NCBI GenBank assembly: GCA_043780275.1
Contig: JAYWCV010000166.1
Location: 1-9,024 of the forward strand
From: MGR-bin208 sp043780275
Lineage (GTDB): Bacteria > Bacteroidota > Bacteroidia > Chitinophagales > Chitinophagaceae
Length of the DNA: 9,024 bases
Direction of reading: 5' to 3'
Positions 1-6,615 of this stretch are shown one piece after another. The position numbers and the translations under genes were made by a program. The notes below the pieces were generated by a model that saw only the letters and a list, made by a program, of their open reading frames with translations, made no database searches and was not told where the DNA came from. Within the stretch, counting starts at the first letter, position 1. Each line of letters opens with the position of its first letter.

Positions 1-246
1 TTGGCCCAACTCTACCCGATGAATTGTTTTAAGTAATTTATTCCCCGTTTGTTTTTTATCAACCCAATTATACCGTAAAAAAAATCCGTTGGTATAATAG
101 CGGTCATTGAAGACCATATTGTAATTATCGTTTTCAGATATAACAATCAGTTCTTTCGAAAATGGTTTTAAATCATTCTGAGAATAAAGCAGATTATTCA
201 GTAAAATAAAAGAAAGTAAAAAATATTTTGATTTACTATTTTTCAT
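1..246 (-). CDS. LpxR-like lipid A deacylase (DUF2219 family), N-terminal part, cut by window edge
   Basis: The first 82 codons of a minus-strand gene are present; the rest lies beyond base 1. The protein opens with a short basic n-region and a hydrophobic stretch (residues 8-21), a likely Sec signal peptide cleaved near S22|Q23. The mature part then shows E-N-D (38-40), D-R-Y-Y-T-N-G (48-54) and a closing V-E-L-G-Q (78-82). These fit the start of the LpxR/DUF2219 outer-membrane barrel family, where the Asn-Asp pair and the Thr of the YTNG strand are near the active site and a GQ precedes a Y-T/S-P motif. LpxR removes the 3'-acyloxyacyl chain of lipid A in Salmonella; the substrate in Bacteroidota is not established. 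The ATG at 246 lies 9 bases after the stop of the GH3 gene, so the two are probably co-transcribed. A GGAG sits only two bases ahead of the ATG, unusually close for a ribosome site. The family call rests on short motifs only. Confidence 0.7.
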   Translation of the reverse strand, partial: MKNSKSKYFLLSFILLNNLLYSQNDLKPFSKELIVISENDNYNMVFNDRYYTNGFFLRYNWVDKKQTGNKLLKTIHRVELGQ

Positions 247-255
247 TTCTCCAAA

Positions 256-3147
256 CTATCGGATGGCTTTATAAATAGCTTCCTGAATATTGGCCCGCAC
301 ATTCAACTGCGAAAGTTTTGGATTATCGCGGGTTGGATTGACCCTGTTAGAAAGAAATACATAAACCAGTTTATCCTTAGGATCTACCCATATACAAGTG
401 CCGGTAAACCCCGTATGGCCATATGTTTCAGGCGAAGTTCTTAAAGACGGATAAGGATCTTTACGGGTTAAATTATCTTTTTCCGGCTTGTCAAAACCAA
501 GTCCACGACGGCTACTATTACTTCCCTGATATGAAGTAAAAAAACGGATGGTTTCTTCTTTCAAATAACGCTCCGAATTGAAAACCCCGCCATTAAGCAG
601 CATCTGAAAAATTATAGCCAAATCAGTAGCGGAAGAAAACAATCCTGCATGTCCTGATACTTGTCCAAACATCGCCGCTCCTTCATCATGCACATAACCA
701 CGTATCAATTGGTTTCTGAAATGAGTTTCTTTTTCTGTAGGAATGATACGTTCTGTTGCGAATTTTTTTCCAGGAGAAAATCCGGTTGTAAACAACCCCA
801 TTTTTTTATAAAAATTCTTTTCTGCATATTCATCCAATGTCATGCCGCTGATTGATTCCACAATCTTTCCCAGAAAAATAAAATCATTATCGCTGTATAC
901 ATATTTACCGGCTTGTGTCAGCGGGCTTTTTAAAATCCGGTTGTACATGGTATCGTTCCAGTCGTTGCGTAAAAAAAGATTATCAGCAACCCTGATTGCG
1001 AATCCCGGTTTTGATTCATTCGTATAAAACCCCGGCAATAATTTTCCGGTCATTGAATCGATGGTTTCTTTATAAAATGGAATAAAAGGCACTAACCCTG
1101 CCTGATGAAGCAACAAGTCTTTGATGATGATATTTTCTTTGTTGGATCCTTTTACCCAGGGAAGATAATCTCCCAATTTTTTATTCAGATCCAACTTACC
1201 TTGTTCATATAGTTTCATAACAGAAACTGTAGTTGCTGCAATTTTTGTAATGGATGCCAGATCAAAAACACTTTCAACGGAAACGGCTGAAGATGGCCCG
1301 TACTCATAGTTTCCAAAGGCTTTATCGTAAATAATTTCTCCGTCTTTGATGGCCAATACTACACAACCCGGTGTCACTCCTTTTGCAATGGCATTATTTG
1401 CAATGGAATCAATGGTTTTTAGTTTGGCATGCCGGGCCGATGCTTTTGTTCCATTCAGGTCGGCCGATACAATGCCATCACCAAATTTAAAATCGCAAAC
1501 CGAAACCGGGATTTTTCCAATAGCCTTAAATTTTCCTGAAAGCAAATCGGCTGCCACAGCCTGCGTAATGGCATCATCCTGGTAACAGGCAATTAAATTA
1601 TTTGTTGTACAAAAGTTTTTTACTGCCAACACATTTCCAAATAAAAGAGTCGTGTTGTTGAATGCCTGTAATCTGTTCCAAAGTGAAATAGCTGCTTCAC
1701 TGATATGGTAATTGTTGGCAGGGCGGTTGCTGAAGTCATGAATTCCTATTACAACGGTTTCGTAATTTCCATTTGCAATCTGGTTTATTATATCGGTTGC
1801 TTTGTTAGCAGAATCCTTATAGGAAAAAAACAAGGTATCTGTATTCCAATCCGTATTCAGCTTTTTACCAAAGCTGTTTGCACTGTTTGTTCCGATACCG
1901 ACATATATTGATTTTTTATTTTTACTCAAAACAATAGCAGAGCCATTATATTTTAATAAAGTCAATTCATTTTTGGCCGCTTCGGCATTGAACTTTTCTG
2001 TTTTTGCATTCAGGTCACTGACTAAATTTTCAATGACAATATGTTCTGGTTTGTTTAAGCCAACTTCATATTTGGCCAGCAATACTTTTCTTACTCTTTG
2101 TTCTATACTTTCCCAGCTCAACTCATTATTATCAACTGCATTTAATGTTGCGGCTATGGCATTTGGAACATTTGACGGCAAGCACAACAGGTCGTTACCT
2201 GCTTTCAAAGCCTCTACCACGGCGGCTCCATCGGGGAAAAATTTAGCCACCCCTTTCATCTCCAATGCATCGGTAAAAATTAATCCTTTATATCCTAATT
2301 TTTTTTGTAACAAATCGGTTACATTATTTTTCGATAATGACGTTGCTCGGTTTGCTGTACTGTCAATGGATGGAATATATAAATGGGCAATCATCACACT
2401 GGCAATTCCTTTTTTAAACAACGCCCGGAAAGGCATCAGCTCCAATGAGTCCAGCTCTGCCATGGATTTATTAATGATGGGAAGGTCTAAGTGTGAATCG
2501 GTTTCTGTATCACCATGGCCGGGGAAATGTTTGGCACAAGCCAGTATACCGGCGTCCTGCATGCCCTGCATATAGGCTACACCTAAAGAGGCTACTTTGT
2601 ATTTATCTTCTCCGAATGAACGAAATCCGATAACCGGATTATTGGGATTATTATTTACATCGATAACCGGAGCATAGTTTAAATGTACTCCTATGCGTTT
2701 ACACTGCTCACCAACCGCAAGTCCCATCTGGTACACGATGGAAGCATCCTGGATGGCTCCCAGACTTAGCTGATATGGAAACTTGATTACACTATCCAGT
2801 CGCATACCCAACCCCCACTCTGCATCAATGGTTACCAGTAATGGAGTTTTTGCAATGCGTTGATAATAGTTGGTCAGATTAGCCTGACGAACAGGCCCGC
2901 CCTGAAAATAACACAATGCGCCTACATTATATTTTTGAATAAGCTCCGTAACCTGTGCAACATGATCTTGCCCCAAATTACTATGGGCTCTAATCACCAT
3001 TAGTTGAGCCACTTTCTCTTCTTTACTCAGTGAATTGAAAACACTGTCAACCCATTTTTTTGCATTCAAATTAGTTTTAATCTGTGCTGAACTAAAAAAT
3101 GGAGCGATTGTAAAAATCAATAGCAGAATTCTAAAAAATAATTTCAT
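256..3147 (-). CDS. Secreted GH3 beta-N-acetylglucosaminidase (NagZ-type) fused to a class-C-like serine hydrolase
   Basis: This 963-residue protein likely acts in the periplasm on peptidoglycan fragments. A signal peptide (1-21, cut near S-S-A|Q) is followed by a GH3 TIM barrel (about 36-360). It has the NagZ signature KHFPGHGDTETDSH (206-219), whose D217/H219 form the expected acid-base dyad, and F-T-D-A-L-E-M (291-297) with D293 as likely nucleophile. Residues about 395-560 resemble the GH3 C-terminal alpha/beta domain. From about 570 to the end is a beta-lactamase/AmiE-type serine hydrolase: S-I-T-K (632-635, S632 nucleophile), Y-S-D-N (751-754) and H-T-G-F-T-G-T (911-917). NagZ enzymes cut GlcNAc from muropeptides; in Bacillus subtilis the neighbouring AmiE, of the same hydrolase fold, then removes the peptide. 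This fusion suggests both steps in one chain, though the second domain could be an esterase or carboxypeptidase. It starts at the ATG that gives the signal peptide; there is no Shine-Dalgarno. The lpxR-like gene follows closely. Confidence 0.9.
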   Translation of the reverse strand: MKLFFRILLLIFTIAPFFSSAQIKTNLNAKKWVDSVFNSLSKEEKVAQLMVIRAHSNLGQDHVAQVTELIQKYNVGALCYFQGGPVRQANLTNYYQRIAKTPLLVTIDAEWGLGMRLDSVIKFPYQLSLGAIQDASIVYQMGLAVGEQCKRIGVHLNYAPVIDVNNNPNNPVIGFRSFGEDKYKVASLGVAYMQGMQDAGILACAKHFPGHGDTETDSHLDLPIINKSMAELDSLELMPFRALFKKGIASVMIAHLYIPSIDSTANRATSLSKNNVTDLLQKKLGYKGLIFTDALEMKGVAKFFPDGAAVVEALKAGNDLLCLPSNVPNAIAATLNAVDNNELSWESIEQRVRKVLLAKYEVGLNKPEHIVIENLVSDLNAKTEKFNAEAAKNELTLLKYNGSAIVLSKNKKSIYVGIGTNSANSFGKKLNTDWNTDTLFFSYKDSANKATDIINQIANGNYETVVIGIHDFSNRPANNYHISEAAISLWNRLQAFNNTTLLFGNVLAVKNFCTTNNLIACYQDDAITQAVAADLLSGKFKAIGKIPVSVCDFKFGDGIVSADLNGTKASARHAKLKTIDSIANNAIAKGVTPGCVVLAIKDGEIIYDKAFGNYEYGPSSAVSVESVFDLASITKIAATTVSVMKLYEQGKLDLNKKLGDYLPWVKGSNKENIIIKDLLLHQAGLVPFIPFYKETIDSMTGKLLPGFYTNESKPGFAIRVADNLFLRNDWNDTMYNRILKSPLTQAGKYVYSDNDFIFLGKIVESISGMTLDEYAEKNFYKKMGLFTTGFSPGKKFATERIIPTEKETHFRNQLIRGYVHDEGAAMFGQVSGHAGLFSSATDLAIIFQMLLNGGVFNSERYLKEETIRFFTSYQGSNSSRRGLGFDKPEKDNLTRKDPYPSLRTSPETYGHTGFTGTCIWVDPKDKLVYVFLSNRVNPTRDNPKLSQLNVRANIQEAIYKAIR

Positions 3148-3254
3148 TAAAAAAGTTTTCAGGTAATATAGTGGTCATAAAAATAAATCATTCCTGTTGA
3201 ACCCTGCATAAATTATTATGGCAGACTAAGGGTTTCTCTTAATTTAGTGAATAA

Positions 3255-3284
3255 TTTGTACCTAAAAATAGAATACTAACTTTT
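3255..3284 (+). promoter_or_regulatory. Candidate Bacteroidota promoter (TTTG / TAACTTTT) facing mutL
   Basis: A TTTG (3255-3258) is followed after 18 bases by TAACTTTT (3277-3284), which matches 7 of 8 positions of the pattern TTTG...TAnnTTTG known for the Bacteroidota primary sigma factor. The second box lies within the inverted repeat at 3274-3294. If used, it would give mutL a leader of roughly 120 bases. The match is imperfect and such boxes arise often in AT-rich DNA. Confidence 0.25.
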
Positions 3285-3294
3285 AACGTTAGTA
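3274..3294. repeat. Perfect 7-bp inverted repeat, operator-like
   Basis: TACTAAC (3274-3280) and GTTAGTA (3288-3294) are exact reverse complements around a 7-base spacer, TTTTAAC. The spacing between arm centres is 14 bases, about one and a half helical turns, and no T-run follows, so a protein-binding site is a better reading than a terminator. It sits in the divergent region between the GH3 gene and mutL and overlaps a possible promoter box. The binding protein is unknown. Confidence 0.4.
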
Positions 3295-3381
3295 AAATAA
3301 GAAAACAGAATGATTGTTTCATTTGGTAATTCGGAAACTGAAAAAATATAGAACGGTGTCAGAGCCAAGAAGCAAATGATG

Positions 3382-3389
3382 TATTTTTG
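3382..3389 (+). promoter_or_regulatory. Bacteroidota -7 promoter box (TATTTTTG) for mutL
   Basis: TATTTTTG matches TAnnTTTG at every fixed position. Transcription would begin a few bases after it, leaving a leader of about 10-15 bases before the TTG start at 3408. No TTTG is visible at the usual -33 distance, so the promoter is incomplete by that measure. It overlaps an alternative in-frame TTG (3387), which argues against that TTG as the translation start. Confidence 0.5.
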
Positions 3390-3407
3390 GCGCAAAAGCG
3401 AAGAAAA

Positions 3408-5243
3408 TTGTCCGATAAAATTTTATTATTACCCGATAACATAGCCAACCAGATTGCTGCAGGCGAAGTGATACAAAGACCTGCCAGTGCAGTAAAAGAA
3501 TTGCTGGAAAATGCAATCGATTCCGGTGCAACAGAGATTAAACTGATCATTCAGGATGCCGGAAAGGCCCTGGTGCAGGTTATTGACAATGGCGGTGGCA
3601 TGAGCGAAACCGATGCCCGTATGTGCTTTGAGCGACATGCCACTTCGAAAATAAAAAACATCGACGACCTTTTTCATATTAAAACCATGGGGTTCAGGGG
3701 TGAAGCGTTGGCCTCTATTGCAGCCGTGGGGCAGGTGGAATTAAAGACCAAAAAACCCGATGAAGAGATGGGTAGTTTCATCGAGATTGAAAACAGTACG
3801 GTCAAGAAACAAGAGCCTGTTGCAATACCGGATGGCACCAGCATTGCCATGAAAAATTTATTTTTCAATGTGCCGGCACGTCGAAACTTTTTAAAAAGTA
3901 ATACGGCAGAAACCAGGCACATTATTGATGAGTTTACCCGAATTGCATTGGCATTCCCCCATATTTTCTTTTCCATGAATTCGAACGGGCAACAGGTTTT
4001 TCACCTAGAAGCCGGTAGTTTAAAGCAACGCATTATTCAATTATTGGGGAATAATTACAATACCCGGTTGGTCACCGTAAATGAAGAAACCGATTACCTG
4101 AACATTTATGGATTTGTGGGCAAACCCGAAACCGCCAAAAAAACCCGTGGTGACCAATACTTTTTTGTAAACAACCGTTTTATTAAAAGTGCCTATCTCA
4201 ACCATGCGGTGATGAGTGCTTACCAGTCGATGATTCCGGCTGACAGTTTTCCGATGTACGTGTTATTCATTGATCTGGACCCAACACAGATCGATGTGAA
4301 CGTACATCCTACCAAGCAGGAAATAAAGTTTGAAGATGAAAAGATTGTATATGCATTTGTACAGGCTGCCATAAAACATGCACTGGCACAATTCAGTGTT
4401 ACTCCTACCCTTGATTTTAATCTGGATGCATCTATACAAAATCTTTCATCTGTTCAACATCCTTTTACGGATGAAAAAAAATCGGCTGCTGCATCCACAT
4501 CGATTTTCAAAACTTTCACACAGCAACATCAGGCTCATGCAATTGATACCGGAAAGAAAAGTGAACTTAAACACTGGAAGAATTTTTTCGAATCAGGCCG
4601 TCCGGCTACTGAAAAAGAAGTTGGCTCAGATCCCGGATTCACATCATTGGCTTCAGCATTAACGGTTACGGATGAACCAGAAGTAACACAGTTATTGAAC
4701 AGTTATATTTTAACTTCTTCCAACAATGGTTTTTTGCTTGTGCATCAGCAGGCTGCTCATGAAAGAATTATTTTCGATCGATTAACAGAAGCTTTGCATG
4801 GCAAACCCATCGCTACACAACGAAGTCTTTTCCCGGTTAGTTTTGAACTTTCACCGATCGATGCCGTGATACTACAGGAGCAAATGGACGACCTTCACTT
4901 ACTGGGTTATATGATAGAACCCTTTGGTAACAACAGCTTCGTCATTCAAGGAACGCCGGCTGATATGGATTCGGGAAATGAAAAACAGGTGATTGAAAAA
5001 TTGTTGGAACAATACAAACATTACAGCAGTGATTTGAAATTCTCGAAAAGGGAAATGCTGATTCGTTCATTGGCATGGCAGCAAGCAGTGAAAGCCGGTA
5101 CCCGTTTAACCGATAGAGAGATGAAACATCTGGTTACTGATCTTTTTCATTGCAAGCAGTTCAACAGTACGCCGGACGGCAAACCTACCTATCTGGAATT
5201 TAAACAGGATCAATTAGAAAAAATGTTCCGGGGTTCTAATTAA
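3408..5243 (+). CDS. mutL: DNA mismatch repair protein MutL
   Basis: MutL links MutS mismatch recognition to strand incision. The N-terminal GHKL ATPase is complete: K-E-L-L-E-N (catalytic E31, Mg-binding N35), D-N-G-G-G-M (60-65), G-F-R-G-E-A (95-100), D-G-T-S (142-145) and V-P-A-R-R-N-F-L (155-162). N-V-H-P-T-K-Q-E-I (298-306) is the conserved end of the second domain. A variable linker (about 333-425) leads to the dimerisation domain. There the endonuclease motif DQHA(X)2E(X)4E reads HQQA-AH-E-RIIF-D (446-457), the ACR-type motif reads A-W-Q (556-558) and the CPHGRP-type motif reads T-P-D-G-K-P (588-593), so nuclease activity is doubtful. No ATG lies in frame after the upstream stop at 3339. 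I chose TTG 3408 because it yields the family-typical opening M-S-D-K-I-L-L-L-P; TTG 3387 would add seven residues (618 instead of 611) but falls inside a promoter box. The gene ends in a 4-base overlap with dacB. Confidence 0.95.
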   Translation: MSDKILLLPDNIANQIAAGEVIQRPASAVKELLENAIDSGATEIKLIIQDAGKALVQVIDNGGGMSETDARMCFERHATSKIKNIDDLFHIKTMGFRGEALASIAAVGQVELKTKKPDEEMGSFIEIENSTVKKQEPVAIPDGTSIAMKNLFFNVPARRNFLKSNTAETRHIIDEFTRIALAFPHIFFSMNSNGQQVFHLEAGSLKQRIIQLLGNNYNTRLVTVNEETDYLNIYGFVGKPETAKKTRGDQYFFVNNRFIKSAYLNHAVMSAYQSMIPADSFPMYVLFIDLDPTQIDVNVHPTKQEIKFEDEKIVYAFVQAAIKHALAQFSVTPTLDFNLDASIQNLSSVQHPFTDEKKSAAASTSIFKTFTQQHQAHAIDTGKKSELKHWKNFFESGRPATEKEVGSDPGFTSLASALTVTDEPEVTQLLNSYILTSSNNGFLLVHQQAAHERIIFDRLTEALHGKPIATQRSLFPVSFELSPIDAVILQEQMDDLHLLGYMIEPFGNNSFVIQGTPADMDSGNEKQVIEKLLEQYKHYSSDLKFSKREMLIRSLAWQQAVKAGTRLTDREMKHLVTDLFHCKQFNSTPDGKPTYLEFKQDQLEKMFRGSN

Positions 5244-6562
5244 AACTTATTTCTTATTCCCTGCAGAAATTTCTCTACTGCTTTTCTGACTTCCGTTGCT
5301 GTAGTCATATGATTATTTACCTCCACAGAAAAAATCAACAGTTTATTGTGCTTTGTATAAAGAAATCCGCTGAGTGCCACATGATTGGAAAGCGTTCCGG
5401 TTTTGGCAAAAATAAATCCATTATCTGCTTTATAAAAACTGCTTAATGTACCCGTGCCCCCGGTTGGAAGAATCGTTTTGATACGATCCATACCAAACTC
5501 ATTTTTCATCTTATTCAGAATGGCAACAAAATCCTGCGGACTAAAAAGATTGTATCTGCTTAACCCCGAACCATCCACCCATCGAGGTTTTTGTGGCAGA
5601 TCTTTAAAATCTGTTTTCAATATTGTATCAATAATTTTGGCATCGCTTAAATAACCCAACACTTCTGAACTAACCATCAATAATATTTGCTCCGCAAAAA
5701 AATTATCGCTTCGGTGCATGGTTATTTTTAATACAGAATCCGTTGCCTGTGTATAAAATTTATTATACGAAATATTGTTTTCAGCTCCATGATAACTATG
5801 CAAATAATGCTTTTTTAAGAACCCTAGTGTATCTACTAAAAGAATATCCTCCACATTGGCATTTGCCGCACTGGTAAAAGGAATTTCATCAGATTGGAAT
5901 GAAGAGGAAGCTGATACGGTATAAAAATTATTGGAATATTTTAATCTGCTTACCCGCACATTATTCCCGAATTGTGATTTTAAAAACCAGTTTGACTTAT
6001 TGAAATATGACGGAGTTACAACTATTGAATCCTTCTTGATTTCGAATTTCACAATATTGCCATAGATTGGCATACTGCTTCTTTCCGGACTGTACGAAGC
6101 AGCGTAATCGGACCATGTCCAACCAAAACCCATTCGCTCAAATTTTGGATTTTGAATTATCTCTACAGAAACCAGTTTTTTGGTTCTAACCAATAGATCA
6201 AAGAGTTTCTGTTGTTTAAAATCGGGATGAAGAAATGTGGGATCTCCATTTGGTTTTATATAAATGGATTCAGCCGTTTCCTTTACAAACCATCCGGCAA
6301 GGCTATCTCCCAGATATTTCATCGCTGCATAACAGGTTGGAATCTTGGTATTGCTGGCAGGAATAAAATATTTTTCCCCCTGATGATTGTACAGATATTT
6401 ATTTGTAGAGGGGTCGAAAATACTGATACCGATATGTGCGGTAACAAGTTCCTTATTGGAAAATATTTCGGTTTTTGCAGATCTTGAGATCTGCTTATTT
6501 ACTGAACAGGATGCAAAAAAGATCAGCAATAAAATACTTAAAAGATTACGGTAATTTATCAT
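5240..6562 (-). CDS. dacB: D-alanyl-D-alanine carboxypeptidase/endopeptidase, PBP4 (DacB) family, probable lipoprotein
   Basis: A class C low-molecular-mass penicillin-binding protein that trims D-Ala from, and opens cross-links in, peptidoglycan. From the ATG at 6562 it has 440 residues. All three active-site motifs are present: S-N-T-K (S70-K73), S-D-N (285-287) and K-T-G-T (387-390), with the family-typical D-G-S-G-L-S-R-Y-N (330-338) between the last two. The long gap between the first two motifs, about 215 residues, is the usual place for the extra PBP4 domains. The N-terminus has a hydrophobic run ending F-A-S-C (16-19), a plausible lipobox, so the enzyme is probably membrane-anchored; the Phe at -3 is not canonical. 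An in-frame TTG at 6580 would add six residues, but the ATG gives a cleaner signal. It lies 53 bases downstream of the ureohydrolase-like gene and may share its transcript; a weak TTGATTTG box near that gene's end could also serve. Its stop overlaps that of mutL. Confidence 0.9.
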   Translation of the reverse strand: MINYRNLLSILLLIFFASCSVNKQISRSAKTEIFSNKELVTAHIGISIFDPSTNKYLYNHQGEKYFIPASNTKIPTCYAAMKYLGDSLAGWFVKETAESIYIKPNGDPTFLHPDFKQQKLFDLLVRTKKLVSVEIIQNPKFERMGFGWTWSDYAASYSPERSSMPIYGNIVKFEIKKDSIVVTPSYFNKSNWFLKSQFGNNVRVSRLKYSNNFYTVSASSSFQSDEIPFTSAANANVEDILLVDTLGFLKKHYLHSYHGAENNISYNKFYTQATDSVLKITMHRSDNFFAEQILLMVSSEVLGYLSDAKIIDTILKTDFKDLPQKPRWVDGSGLSRYNLFSPQDFVAILNKMKNEFGMDRIKTILPTGGTGTLSSFYKADNGFIFAKTGTLSNHVALSGFLYTKHNKLLIFSVEVNNHMTTATEVRKAVEKFLQGIRNKF

Positions 6563-6615
6563 GTACTTTTTTTTATACAACTATTTTTAATCGCTGAATT
6601 TTCTTCCGCATCAAA

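Larger units (their letters stand above)
3148..3407. other. Divergent intergenic region between the GH3 fusion gene and mutL
   Basis: This 260-base AT-rich stretch must hold the promoters for the minus-strand GH3-lpxR pair and for plus-strand mutL. It contains a perfect 7-bp inverted repeat (3274-3294), a candidate TTTG/TAnnTTTG-like promoter overlapping it, and a perfect TAnnTTTG box at 3382-3389. I found no perfect TAnnTTTG box on the minus strand for the GH3 gene, and no convincing gene or RNA. Confidence 0.7.

Noticed and set aside
1973..2575. 200-codon open frame on the plus strand
   Set aside because: It lies wholly antisense to the well-supported GH3 domain, and its translation shows no recognisable domain or family motif.
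3310..3351. 13-codon ATG frame upstream of mutL, a possible leader peptide
   Set aside because: It has no ribosome site or telling codon pattern, and frames this short arise by chance.
3387..3407. Upstream TTG extension of mutL by seven codons
   Set aside because: The added residues (M-A-Q-K-R-R-K) are not typical of MutL, and the codon falls inside a promoter box; kept only as an alternative start.
3674..3976. 100-codon minus-strand frame inside mutL
   Set aside because: It is antisense to the conserved MutL ATPase motifs and resembles no family.
6563..6580. TTG-initiated extension of dacB by six codons
   Set aside because: The ATG at 6562 gives a compact lipoprotein signal; the extension adds only a lysine-rich tail read from an A-rich leader.
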